64,000 bases of DNA from Lumnitzera littorea. Its lineage: Eukaryota > Streptophyta > Magnoliopsida > Myrtales > Combretaceae. Both the position numbers and the translations under genes were made by a program. Positions within the stretch are counted from its first letter, which is position 1. The number at the start of each line of letters is the position of its first letter. Under the pieces are notes generated by a model. The model was not told where the DNA came from, did not search any database, and saw nothing but the letters and a program-made list of their open reading frames with translations. Positions 1 through 12,010 of the stretch are shown in pieces. The stretch lies in the NCBI GenBank assembly GCA_024138015.1, contig JAMXBB010000003.1, positions 13,497,159-13,561,158 of the forward strand, written 5' to 3'.

Positions 1-1825
1 TGAGGTTTGCAAAATTCAAAATAATCAGATTTATGATAAGTTACATGTGCAAAGTATCAACAAGAAAATATTAGAAGCTAAGTATCAAATATTAGTTCAA
101 TAAGTCTTAAAGATATGCTCGTGATTTTTAGGAAGTGATATCAGTAAACAAGAAATAAAAAAAAAAAAAACACTTCATTATGCTTTACAAAGTCGAAGCA
201 AAGGAAATATAAAAGAACACATATAGACTTGGTTATTTAGAGCATGAGTAGCTTAATGACCATGTTGAATTAAATCTTATATATGAGTGTTGAGATTGTG
301 TGACTAGAAGAAAGATTACATTATTTTGTAGATTAATGATTAAGCAAGAGAAAGCTTAGAGAGATGAGTAAAAGCATTATACTTGTTTTCTCTCTTAATT
401 GAAGTATTAAAGTGAATAGTAGAATAATATCATTGTGAAATACCAGATCCCCAATAGTTGATGTAGAAGAATGTAGTAGGTATAAGGTCGAAATATTATA
501 AATTATTTACTCGATCTTTTTGACCTTATTTTCTTTATTTTCATGCTTATTTTTTTTATCTCTATATTGTTTTCACATAAAATTAACAAAGTAATAAAAA
601 GGGAATGTTTTAATAATGTTTTCATAAAAAAAATCAAAATTTTTTAAGTCACCATTTCACCTTACTTGTGAGCCTATAATGAGGTCCTAGTGGAATGATT
701 TAGATTCAATCGAAAGTATAGAAATAAAGAGCAAAAAAAAGTACTATCCAGACTACTATGTGTGTAATGATGTATGGTTTAAAGTGTACTTTGATTTTGG
801 TTTATGGAGAAGAAAACGGAATTCTAGGAATAGAAAGATGAACATGAGAATAGTGTTTGATGTGGAAATGATTAACAGAGAATATTTTAATAAAATTAGT
901 TGCACTAATGTGATGTGCAACAGAACAAAAGTGAAAGGAGCACTCAGATGCAACCAACACTCACAAGGAGATTATTTAGTAAAGATGACTTTAATCAACA
1001 TCAAAAGTAAAGATTCATAGTCAATAAAATAATTAAACTCATGGCATCTCCAATGTAATTGTGAAATTTGACCATATTGGTATTCAAGTTCACATGAAAC
1101 CACATTATATCAACTCAACATACCCTAGATTTAATATAATCAATAATATAAATGTGTAAGAAATTTTTTGGAAAATTTCTACGTTACGAAATTTTCACTA
1201 ATTTCACATATTATAAACTTCAAAAATTGAAATAGACAGGTATTATTTAGTCAAATGGCAACTTTAGCATTTGATACTCTTAAATATTATAAGGAATCAT
1301 TAAAAAAAAAAAAACTATAGGTATTTCACAGTAAAACATTTGTAATATTTCTTTTAAAATAGGCATTTTGGACAATATATGAGCTATACTAAATATACTA
1401 AATATGAAAATTAAATTTAACGAAGATACACTAAGTAGGAGAATAGGGGACTAACAGTTAAAAAGGCGCAACAAAACAAGAAGTAGAATAAAACTGGAAG
1501 GTTTGAACTCTACGGACAACCTTTACCTAAAACCTTAGCTACCACAAACCAACCCTTTTGATTTTAGCTTGTAGCATTAATAGATTTGAGTAAAAATGGG
1601 AAGTATGACTTGGTATACGTAGAGATTCCAATAGACTTCAATGATTATTTCAAAATCATCTAGCTTATTTATTTTAATTCGATATGAGTCATATAATAGA
1701 ATGCCTACTTATTTATTTTTCTTTTCTCATGCTTTTGGCTTTTTATTTTTATTAGCTTAGTTTATCTATGTTTGTTTATGGTAATTATATCAATTAGGTA
1801 TTTTCACCAATTAAATAGTGCCTAT
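1..1825. other. intergenic, no gene seen
   Basis: AT-rich sequence with A and T homopolymers. Short open frames on both strands around 756-1020 resemble no family I know, and they overlap each other antisense, as chance frames do. I see no RNA gene or terminal repeat. Confidence 0.5.
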
Positions 1826-2346
1826 TAGGGGTGGACGCAGTTCAATTTGGTATAATTCGGCCTTCTTATTGAACTGAATTTAATATAACGGTTTGTTTTT
1901 TCTTTTTTTTTAAAATCGAACCTAATTATACGGTTTGATTCGTAAATTTTTCGAATCAAATTAAAACTGGTTTGATTTAGTTCGATTTATAGTTTGAACC
2001 ATTTATATCAATTTTTCACTAAATATTTTTATCTTCAATAAATATGAAATTTCAAATAAAATTTACTCAATTTAATCTTAATAATTAACATAAAATTATG
2101 TAAAAAATAATAAGATATGAAAAATTTGATAAAGTTTATGAAGATTAAAAAAAAAAAATATAAAATAGTATAAAATAATTTTATAATTTTTTTTATTTAA
2201 CTAAATAGTTTAGTTCGATTTAAAACGATATGATTCGATTAGGTTTTTCAAATTGAATTATAAACTAAATAATTTAAAAAAAATTGATTTTTCAGTTTGA
2301 TTCAATTTGAGCTGCGGTTTCACGGTTTTTTTCCTACCCTTCCCTA
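1826..2346. repeat. AT-rich element with imperfect inverted termini
   Basis: The left end reads AGGGGTGGACGCAGTTCAAT. The right end, read on the other strand, begins AGGGAAGGGTAGG and continues into CCGCAGCTCAAATTG, so the two ends form an imperfect inverted repeat. The interior repeats short blocks of the type GGTTTGATTCGA and TTCGATTTA with no coding potential. This is the usual look of a short non-autonomous plant repeat. I cannot assign a superfamily and see no clear target duplication. Confidence 0.45.
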
Positions 2347-2605
2347 CGTCATTTGTCGACAAAATGATTAACCGTGAAAAAAGTTCTGTTTGGTGGCAAA
2401 AAAGAAAAAAGGGTTCGAAATCATAAAAAAGTCGGATAGGCTAAAATGGTTTAGGATTGAAAAAATGATGTCGTTCAAAGTTGAGTACTAAAAGTGCCTT
2501 TTTTTTTTTTTCTATTTTTTTATGTATATATATTTATTTTATTTTATTTATCATTATTATTATTATTTTTTAAAAAAACGAGAGTCAGAGTCGGCAGACC
2601 CCGTA

Positions 2606-2621
2606 GGGCAATCGATTGCCC
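2606..2621. promoter_or_regulatory. 16-bp perfect palindrome upstream of FES1
   Basis: GGGCAATCGATTGCCC is a perfect palindrome in a locally GC-rich patch, 220 bp before the FES1 start codon. It could be a dimeric factor site, but no known motif is claimed. Confidence 0.25.
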
Positions 2622-2652
2622 GTGCGCGCAAGTTCTGCATCTCTCCAGCTTG

Positions 2653-2660
2653 TTCTGGAA
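2653..2660. promoter_or_regulatory. possible minimal heat-shock element
   Basis: TTCTGGAA is a two-unit inverted TTCnnGAA core about 180 bp before the FES1 ATG. Heat-shock factors normally need three units, and the flanking units here are imperfect. It is listed because plant FES1A-type genes are known to be heat induced. Confidence 0.25.
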
Positions 2661-2840
2661 CCTACACTTTATATTACACACCTCGCTTTCCCCAACAGTT
2701 GTGACCGAACCCGACACTTTAAATCCTGAATCCGACCCATTCATTCCTTAATCAATACTATTCCCAATTCACTCTACTTTCTGAAACCTCCAAAACCTGA
2801 AATTGAAAAAAATCTCTGAATTTCTTGGGTTTTTGCTACC

Positions 2841-5367
2841 ATGTCCAAGGGCGGACCCAACTGGGAAGGACTTTTCAAATGGAGTATCGCCAACTCCGAT
2901 GAAACTTGTCGTGCTCGCAATTTGAGGTAAGAATCGACGCTACCCGTTCTTTTGATTTCTTCTTTTCTTCATGTTTAGTGCTAAAGTTTCGAACTTTTGT
3001 TTCAAATTAATGAATATTGTAGTGAGGAGGATCGAAAATGGTTCATGGAAGCTATGCAGTCACAAACAGTGGATGTGATTAAGCGAATGAAGGAGATTAC
3101 ACTAGTAATGCAAACCCCTCAACAAGTTTTGGATTCCCAAGGTGTTACTCCTGCTGATCTTGAAGGTAATTTCTTTCTTTATTTCTTTTCGTATATGATT
3201 TGAATCAATCCCCTAAACTTCTTCTGGGCTTGGCAGATATGTTGGATGAGCTACAAGAGCACGTCGAGTCTATCGACATGGCCAACGGTATTGTTTCTTA
3301 ACCCTATTTATGGTGATTATTGGATTTGAGATGAATCCAAACCCCCCACCCCACCCCCCCATCCCCTGGCATCCTGCCTGTTTCCAGCATCCACTTTCAC
3401 GACTGCCATGTAGGGAGAATATCTAGTGTAGTCCTCACTTTGAACCTTTTTTAAGTAAATTGATGGGGACAGGCACGGGAATCGGGAAAGGGGAAAAGTG
3501 GGGGAGTTTAGGCCCCTACATGCATTGTTGTGTTATAGCTTGAGGAAAGTTCTTCCAGCTTTTTTGGAGAGAATGTGTAAATTGCAGTGATACGTGATAG
3601 TGAACATTGAAATATATATCAATTCACTAATAATATCATGCATAAATTTCACTCTTATAATGCTGCCTTGCTGAGGTTTCTAATTCAGGAAAAGCATAAG
3701 CTATATTGAATCATTAATGCTACATAAACAGGTGGATAAATTTCAGGAGCATTGGTGATAGGATTAGTTGGCCAAAATGACCATCATCTGTTCATGACCT
3801 AGGGATTTATAATTGGGATTACTTCTTAATATTTTGCGGACATCATTGGCATTGGCCTATCAAGGACTGATATGGCTTTAGAATTCTTAGATTGCGAACT
3901 CCATCTTGATATGTTGCAATTCCTTGTCAATATAGACTTTATGAATCTAGGCAGAAGGGGTTTTCTCTAGAGAATTGTGATTGGTTCTGACCTTATAGAG
4001 TGCTTGCTTATATCCTAATCTTGTAGTTTCTGTTCATCTGTATGCTTTTTGTTCTTTCTTTTCCATGCTTTCTTGCATCCTGTATGATTATTCTTCAGTT
4101 GACAATTTTTGATGAGCGATTTAAGCTTTGAATTAGGGAATGGTTTATGTGATATCTTGGTAATTAACTTGTTTAATCTCCATGTGACAGATCTGCACTC
4201 AATCGGTGGTTTGACTCCCCTTCTTGCTTACTTGAAGAATCCCCATTCAAACATTCGAGCGAAGGCTGCAGAGGTAGTATCAACGATAGTTCAGAATAAT
4301 CCTCGCAGTCAACAATTAGTTATGGAAGCGAATGGTCTAGAATATCTCCTCTCTAACCTTACCTCGGATGATGATGTAACAACTCGCACGAAGGCACTTG
4401 GTGCTATATCTTGTGAGTGCTGAATTGGTTCTACTTCTTCTTCTTCTTCTTCTCCTTTTATTTTTTTTTTCCCCCATCTCTCTCCATGTTCCTGACCTTC
4501 TTTTTCTTCTTCTTCTTCTTCTTGTTTAGTGTTTGACGGGAGCTTCTGTTTGTAATGCAGCTCTAATTCGACACAACAAACCTGGGATTGCAGCATTTCG
4601 TCTAGCAAATGGTTATGCAGCTCTCAAGGATGCATTAAGTTCTGATGATGTGAAGTTTCAAAGGTAGTTTCTAATTCGTAATCAATTCACAGCTTCTCTT
4701 GGATGCTCACAAGCTGAACATTGTTAAAAGAGTTTTCTATTTTTCTAACACATTGCATTAATCACTATGCAGGAAGGCATTGAACTTGATCCATTACCTA
4801 CTCCGAGAGAATAATTCAGACTGTCAAGTTGTTAATGAGCTGCGGTTCCCTCAGATGATGATGCACCTTGCCTCCAGTGAGGATGGGAATGTGCGAGAAG
4901 CTGCTCTACAAGGCTTATATGAGATTGCTCAGGATAAGACAAACGGCACTGCTACCTTGCAAAATGATGATGAGAAACTTAAACAGCTGCTACAAGATCG
5001 TATTGAGCATATCAGCTCAATGTCAACTGAGGATCTTGGAGCTGCCAGAGAAGAGAGGCAGTTGGTTGACTCTATTTGGAGCACTTGCTACAATGAGCCA
5101 TCTTCTTTACGAGAGAAGGGTCTCCTTGTTCTTCCTGGAGAGGATGCTCGGGTGGCTCCCCCTGATGTTGCGAGCAAGCATTTTGAGCCTCCTCTTAGGG
5201 CTTGGGCTGCTAGTTCAGAGGGCAAGAAGAGCTCTGCTGAAGGGAAGAATAAGCCTCCATTGTTATTGGGACCTGGGCCTTCACCTGCATCAACTACTGT
5301 CCAAAGTGAGGAAAACCAAATTAGTTCCAGTCAAAATAGTGGTGGAGAGAGTAATCCCCAAACCTGA
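2841..5367 (+). CDS. FES1A: FES1/HspBP1-like Hsp70 nucleotide exchange factor
   Basis: Six exons: 2841-2926, 3023-3165, 3237-3287, 4191-4412, 4561-4663 and 4773-5367. All introns are GT-AG and the joined frame gives 399 residues. The FES1-type N-terminal signature (NWEGLFKWSIANSD) lies at residues 7-20. An armadillo-like helical core follows at about residues 95-270 (for example GGLTPLLAYLKNP, AAEVVSTIVQNNP, AALQGLYEIAQD), then a Pro/Ser-rich tail. Proteins of this family bind the Hsp70 nucleotide-binding domain and promote ADP release in the cytosol; plant FES1A supports thermotolerance. The start is the first ATG of the conserved N terminus. The length fits plant FES1A-type proteins (about 360-400 residues). 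The A-type symbol is inferred from resemblance and is not a proven orthology. Confidence 0.93.
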
Positions 5368-6099
5368 TGCATACTTTCTTTTGAATTCTTTTTTCCCCCT
5401 TCTGTTTCCTCGATCTTTCTCTTCTCGCAGGAGAACAGTGGGATATGCTATTTAATAGATGAGATTCTTCACGGTTAGTTCTTTGTTATTTATTTTTTCT
5501 TTTTTAAGCATTCCAGATATAATTATCTTATGTAATCAGGATAAGTAGACAGATGTTCTTTTAACAGTTTCGTCTGAAGATTAGAGATATGTAATAACAT
5601 CTTTTGTAATTTATTTTATAATTGAGTATGATATATGAATTTCATATCTGGGTTGACTGGTTGAACGGAATCCATAACTGGGTGTAATTGAGCATAGCCA
5701 AGTATTTTTCGGTTCATAAACTGAACTGGGACCGACTCATGTTGCAGTTTAGTTTTATCTTGATTAAGGTCAGTTGAGCATGGTTTTGTCTTAAAGCTTG
5801 TTTCCGGTTGCTAGCCGGGAAATGAAGACGTCGGCATTCTTCCAAATGTGAAAGCTGCACATTTCTTGTTGCTTCTGTGATGTGGGTTTTACAACTCACA
5901 TATCATGATATCAACCCCTACGAATCTCATCGATCTGAATGTCAGCTTCGGGTTCTCACGATCATGTCATTGTTTTTCGAAAATCGAATAGGTAAAACGG
6001 AGAAACCCGGAGCGCGGTTGTGGACTATTTCTTTTTCTTTTTCTTTTTTAGGTCGTAACGATCTGATTGATTTCTAGGAGATGGCTCCTCTCATGTTTG
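5368..6099. other. FES1 3' flank, no gene seen
   Basis: T-rich sequence containing the probable 3' UTR, with several AATAAA-like stretches and no single clear poly(A) signal. I recognise no coding sequence. Confidence 0.4.
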
Positions 6100-6840
6100 G
6101 CCCTGTGCCTATGGTAGCCTGTCAATTTCCATTAACAAAGCCATGACTTCATGCCATAAGACTTCTACCCAATTCATATTATCCTTAGCTTGAAAAGCTA
6201 TACTGCAAGGAGATGATCTGCTTCTGCTGGATTGAAGGTCAACTGTTTTCGAATCTTTTGTTGCAAACTAAAAATCCAGGCCTGGGAAAAGTCATTTGTG
6301 CCAATAATTTGACCGGGGAAAGGCTCGTCTTTGTCTGGATCATTTCCATCAATTCTTCCTGTTTTGGAACAGCAGCAGCCTCAGCAGCCTCATGATGCCT
6401 TCCTGCATTAGATTGGTCATGGGCAGAATCATCTTCGGCACTTTCATGTTTTCCGTCCTTGCAATCTCCACTAGCACTGTCAAGATGTTCCCCCAAGACC
6501 GAGCAGCTCCTGAGGGTTGAAGTCGTCGTAGTCATTGGCTGGGATCGTTGTTGGAATGAGAACAACGAATTCCTTCGACCAGACTTTCCTTATCCCTGTC
6601 CTCGTAGTGCAGTTAGTACCATTCTCCTCTGTTACAAGGACTTTTACCCATGGCACTTTGGTTCAGGGGTATGATTTAATCCTCTGCAACTCGGATCCCC
6701 CCCAAGCTGCAAGCTATCCTTGTCCATCGACCCTAGCAGGACAAATAGAAGAGAAGATACTTTGGAGTCGATCATGGTAGATTCGAGGTCTGCTGAAGAG
6801 CTTTGACACTGAACGTGAGGAGGACTTGCGCAATGGCTTA
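6100..6840 (-). pseudogene. decayed coding remnant, unidentified
   Basis: Read on the minus strand, this stretch has protein-like segments that change frame. A start-like segment near 6777 reads MIDSKVSSLLFVLLGSMDKD. A middle block near 6520-6640 includes WSKEFVVLIPTTIPANDYDD. An acidic His/Ala-rich block lies near 6370-6520, and a final block near 6130-6200 includes NMNWVEVLWHEVMALL. Stops and at least two frameshifts separate them. I do not recognise the family. It may be one broken gene or several pieces; the composition is less AT-rich than the surroundings, which favours former coding sequence. Confidence 0.35.
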
Positions 6841-6925
6841 CCAGGTTAACTTTCCCTAATAAGTTAAATTCTTAGTGGTATCATTGCCATTTTCTTGCTC
6901 TGCATCCACTTTAAGTTCTTTATTC

Positions 6926-6938
6926 CTTCATTAACATT
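6926..6938. repeat. LINE target-site duplication, left copy
   Basis: CTTCATTAACATT is repeated exactly at 15656-15668. It borders the poly(A) end of the LINE, seen as a T run on the + strand. Confidence 0.85.
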
Positions 6939-7069
6939 GTTTTTTTTTTGGGTAAGTAAATTAAATTTTATATAAAGACGAAGAATGTACAACTGCTAAG
7001 TGCGGGATATGATAACCCTTAGGCTTCTACAAAAGGAAACTAGATACAACCACTTAAACTAGGCTAGAT

Positions 7070-7480
7070 CTAGTTAGCTACATGGATATAATTCAAAATA
7101 CATATAACACGATTATCAATAGAAGGGGAACTCTTTCCTAATCTAACCGAATTCCTCGTTCTCCAAAGACAATAGACTCCAGCAGCAAGAGCTGTTTTAG
7201 CAATAGGGGGCAAGTGAGTAGCTGATTTAAAGCCATGCCATGAGGTAAAACCGAAGGGGAGGCCGAGGGTGGAAAAGAAGGCCTCCCGAACTTGCCTTGT
7301 GAACCCACAATTGAAGAAGACGTGGCTGTGGTTCTTAGGCGCACGATTGCACAGATAACGTGTGAAGTGATCGCTTACTTCCCATTGATTGAGCTTGTCG
7401 AGAGTGTATAGCTTGTTGTTCCAAGCAAGCCAAAGGATGAAAGGGTGCCTAGCCAACGACTTCTTGCTCCAAACTAGATT
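7070..7480 (-). pseudogene. LINE zinc-binding RT C-terminal domain (zf-RVT)
   Basis: The open stretch 7070-7456 translates to a zf-RVT-type domain, with HPFILWLAWNNKL, the spaced residues C(N)RAPKNHSHVFFNC, and W-rich segments near the end. In plant LINEs this domain follows the reverse transcriptase. The frame is open for 128 codons, longer than any other piece of this LINE. The stop near 7070 is close to the natural end, followed by about 120 bp to the poly(A). Confidence 0.8.
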
Positions 7481-9143
7481 GGCCTAGGAGAATTTGCTGG
7501 TGTGTGGTCTCAAGCTATTAAAAGTGTACTTGGTGGAGAAAGTGCCTGGAGAAGAAGGCGACCAGAATGGTACGTCTATGGCAGAAGGATCTGGAAGAAG
7601 AGAACTTGGTATGTTGATATTTTCTCAAACTTCTCCTATAGTAAGGACCCAAGCTGCTCCGTCCATGATTGAGCAGAGTTTTGCATTGAGAGGGAGGCCC
7701 GAATCTGCTATTTGTCTACTATTAAGAGATATATCCAAGGGACCCGTTGGTAACTAGAAATTTGACTATAGGGATATAGAGAAACCATTTTCCAAACGCC
7801 ACTTAAGCCAAGGGCGAGCACTGTCACGAAGCTTCAATAATTTCCTCCAAGACCAAGAGCAAATAGATGGGCATTGTATTTGCCAAAAGCTATTACCCTT
7901 GAGGAGATTTGAATGAACCCAATTTACCCATAAGCTTGATTGATTCAATGTGAAGAGGTTCCAAATATGTTATGTTTCAGTTGGGCTGTTTTGTTCCAAT
8001 CCTTTGAGTTAGGGATGCCAAGACCTCCTTCATTCTTGGGGCAACAAATAAGCTCCCATTTTACTTTTGCCTTTGTATGGATATTAGAGTTTCCACTTCA
8101 AAGGAAATTTCTCATAAGTTGTTCCACTTTCTTTATCACCATTTTAGAAGGATAAAAGTGGAAGCCCAAAAAACCTACATAGAGAAGATAATTGATTTAA
8201 TGAGTTGTAGCCTTCTTGTATATGATAAAAATTTGTAAGTCTAAGATTCAAGTTGAGAGGAGATCTTGGAGATGAGTATGTCACAAACAACCACTCTTAA
8301 TTTGCAGGAAATCAAGAGAACTCTCAAATATTTGATTAGGAGATTCCCTTCCGTAAAACTCGAAGATTGTATGATTTCTTCTTTGATGTTTGGAGCAATA
8401 TGACAAAAGAAAATGGAACCTTTAAGTGAGTTACCTGTAAGGCTAGACTTCCTTAACTAAGTTTGTAGAATGCATGTCACCTTTACAAAAAACCATCAAA
8501 TTATGTGCAAAACTAGGTAGGTGATTTGGTCTTTGTTACCCCTCCAATAGAAAGAAAATCTAGGAGAATTAGATATATTTTGAAGAATGACTGAAGGAGT
8601 TTCCATATGGTGAGTACAAAAAGATAAGGGGATATGAGTTCTCCTTGCCTAAATCCTCTTGAGCTTGAACAAAAGCTGATAAGTTCTCCATTGATATTCA
8701 TAGAGAATTTAGGAGAGGAAAAACATTAGTTAAGTAGTCTACTGAAGTGTAGAGGGAATCCCATGTGAAAGAGAACAATTTCTAAGAAGGATCAATTAAG
8801 GGTATTGTAGGCCTTTGATATATCAACCTTAAGGGCATATTGAGGAGATCCCTTGTTGATGTGGTAGCCATGAACCAGTTCTTGAGTTATAAAAATATTA
8901 TTTGAAATGTCTCCTTGAAATAAAAGTTGATTGTTTCATACCAACTAGATCATGCAGAGCAACTTCGAGTCTAGAGGCTAGAGGTTTAGAAATGGCTTTA
9001 TAAATGATGTTGTAGTAGGATATAGGTTTGAAATCAGCCATCTTGGACTAGGGACCTTTGGAACTAGGGTAATAATGGTGTTGTTCAATTCCTTGAGAAG
9101 ATGACCAAAAGAAAGGAATTCCTTCATCACTAGAGTGATATTT
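7480..9143 (-). pseudogene. LINE reverse transcriptase, C-terminal two thirds
   Basis: Minus-strand pieces match the plant LINE reverse transcriptase in order: FGHLLKELNNTIITLVPK near 9065-9125, ALKVDISKAYNTLN near 8790-8830, and a GFRQGELISPYLFVLT motif within 8513-8701. The catalytic FADD motif reads FAHN (8500-8511), so both aspartates are lost. Several frameshifts and stops separate the pieces. Upstream RT sequence continues right of the inserted element at 12011. Confidence 0.8.
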
Positions 9144-12005
9144 TGTTATGCCTCAAAGCAGCGAGATTAGAACAGTTTTACCATATAAACTAACTTAGGA
9201 TAACCTCACAGTTATTATCGTAGATACGATCTATACAAGATGTTCACGACTCCTCATTTTAAAGTAAACAATTCATTTATAATTATTGATAAAATTTATA
9301 TATACAACTAAAAACTTTTAGTCATAGTTATATAAAGATACTTATACTGTCTTATGATCCTAGAAAGTATTTATATACCATAATAGTTTGATAAGTAAAG
9401 TATTATGAAATTAATAAATAAACCTAAGAGTTAATAATGAAACATTAAAGATCTTTATTGATCAGCCAATTTGATCCTCATTCCTCTAAAACACGTAAAA
9501 AAAAAAAAAAAAACTTTAAGATAGTTATATCGTAGTATCTTAATCAAAATCTATAAGAAAATCTATAAAGGTATGAGTAACTAATAATTCGGTAAGTAAG
9601 GATGAAGACTTACGAATGCATAATAAACATAAATGGTTTTTTCAAACAATTAATTGAATGTAATGTAGCATGCAAATGCCACTACACAATATGGTTCAGT
9701 TTGTTGTGAAATCAGAGTAATTTCATCCGTTCTAATATAGGTTGAAGAGTTTCAATGTTTATATAATATCTCACAACTAAATCCAGATTGGTGCAATAAA
9801 GATACCGTTCTCTCTATGACTATCCTTCGAGCCATTACTCTCATCCTTATCACGACCTCTTCTTCTATCATTTAGTTTAGTTAAGGATGTAGAAAAGATT
9901 ATTATGTTATTTAATGCTATTTTTATCTATCAATATTTGGTTGGAGAATCCTAACTATCCCCTAAAGGGTTGCAATACATATCTAATTGAGGTATTTAAG
10001 TTGCTTATAATTAAGTTTGGTTTAGGGTGATCAAACAATCTCACTATACTCAATTTACAATAAACCATCAAAACATAACATTAATTTTCAATAAGTAATC
10101 AGAGATACATAAGCACATGTACATATGACTATTTACAAGCACGATCACATACAATCTTGAGCCTCTGAGTACTTTAATACAATACTCTAAAATACAATGA
10201 TGTATTGAATCCAACTTACCTAAAATCCTCAGTTCACTCACTAGACTTGTCGTAGGTCAATTTATCTTCGTGTGTTATATAATATAGATATTTTTTTAGA
10301 ATTTTTATTTTTATGACATATAGGCTTTAAATTATGATTTGGATCAATTTTCTAAATATATATGTATTACTTATTACCGATCTATTCTAGGCTAGTTTTT
10401 GAATTGGTTTCCAAATTCGTTTTCGATTTAGGTTTTACTTCAGTTTTCGATTACAGGTTTTATATATAAACTTTAAGAACTTGTTTTGAATCATATTGCA
10501 AAATTAATCATATTATACTCGGATATCTTAAATATCATATTTAATTTCTAACTAATATTCTAGTTCATACGATATATCTTAATACTAATTTAATTATTGA
10601 ATTTGCTCTCGATGTGAAAAAAATTTACATTTTTTATATAATTTTCTAAATTTAAGTTTCATATCAGATTTATTATATTTTACTATTATTATATTATTAA
10701 TTTTAGCCTAATATTTTCTACTTATTACATTTCCAATTTTACATATTATTAATTTATATATATATACTACATATTACACATAATAATTACATCTAATATC
10801 AGAAACTAACATCCTAAAACACCTAATTACATGCTAAATTAGTATTTTCATCAAATTATCACTAAATTAACTAAATTAAGCATAAAATCACTCTTTTATA
10901 TATCATTTTAAGGTGTAAAAATTATCTAAAAATTTCAAAATTTAATTTTTAAAAAATATCTTCATAACATTGTTTTAAATACTCTAAATAGCTTACAAAA
11001 ATTTTTGAGTTTAAAATTATACTTTTAAGGTTATTTATTTCTAAATAAAAAATAAGCTTAGATTTTTGGATTTCTTAAACATTATATGTATTTAGATATA
11101 AATTCATTAAATTAATATTTTTTCCTAATTCTACATACATAAAAACCTCAAAATACAAAATTTCATAATTTTCTAAATATATTTAATAATTTTACTAAAT
11201 TAAATAAAATCGGGTTGGAAATTGGATTTACTTGTCTGATTAGCTTCCAACCATAAGTGGTGGCTCTAGGTGTGTCAGTAGAGAGGAGAGGTGGTGGTGG
11301 TCGTCCTTTCCTAAGTGGTCATTGGTTGTAGGTTTTCTTCTTAAGCCTTAATTGTATACAATTTTTCTAATTTTTTGTAAAATTTCTTAACTTACTCTTT
11401 TTGATTTCTCTCTATTTTTTTCTAATTCCTAACATGTCAAGATGAATTCTACATGTGGCTTGTTGCTTTTATAGAGTTGTTTGATTTTTTTCTTTTGATT
11501 TTTGGGTGCCATTTGTCTCTTAACCTTTTCCATTCTACTTAATCCTAGCATACTACAATTAAGATTTGGACAATTCCACTTTTTTTTTTTCCTAATTTTT
11601 TATTTTTTATATTGTTCTTTAATTATTTAGTATTATTATAGTATATTTCAAATATTTTAAGTAATTTCGAGTATTTTTATCTATACGTAAATATATGTAG
11701 TAAATACTTTTAAATATTATTTATGTTATTTTATGATTTTTATTGTGCAAATGATTTATTTTTATTGATTTATTAGTTATTAAAACTCGTTTTATATATT
11801 TCCGATAAATAACGGATAATACGTTTATAATTCAATACTATGATATTTAATTATTTTATTACTTATTTTTCTAAATTAAAATTCACGAAATTACTTTTAC
11901 TAGTATTTCTAACTTCGTTGTATAATTTAGACTCAATCGAATAACTTATCCGATTGCCTTAAACTTTACGTGTTGATTTTGAACTTCTGATTACAAGACT
12001 TACAA
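9144..12005 (-). mobile_element. long solo-LTR-like element, copy A, inside the LINE
   Basis: The + strand left end is TGTTATGCCTC and the right end is CAAGACTTACAA. Flanking TATTT (9139-9143) and TATCT (12006-12010) differ at one base. Removing the element restores the LINE frame (K-D-I-T-L-V-M-K), which fixes the edges to within a base or two. Read on the minus strand it has the same start region, TATA box (11467-11473) and end (GGCATAACA) as copies at 45546-49150 and 57491-59546. There is no coding sequence, primer-binding site or paired LTR, so a solo LTR of a long-LTR retrotransposon is the best reading. Confidence 0.75.
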
Positions 12006-12010
12006 TATCT

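Noticed and set aside
756..1020. Overlapping open frames on both strands
   Set aside because: Low-complexity AT-rich translations with no family resemblance; the antisense pair is typical of chance frames.
2494..2751. Open frame starting in a T-rich run upstream of FES1
   Set aside because: It begins in homopolymer sequence, is Phe/Tyr-rich by composition and overlaps the probable promoter and leader.
4309..4608. Glu/Lys-rich minus-strand open frame
   Set aside because: It is antisense to FES1 exons and a (TTC)n intron tract, which creates the acidic run.
4868..5455. 195-codon + frame overlapping the last FES1 exon
   Set aside because: Out of frame with the conserved armadillo-type protein; a shadow of a real exon.
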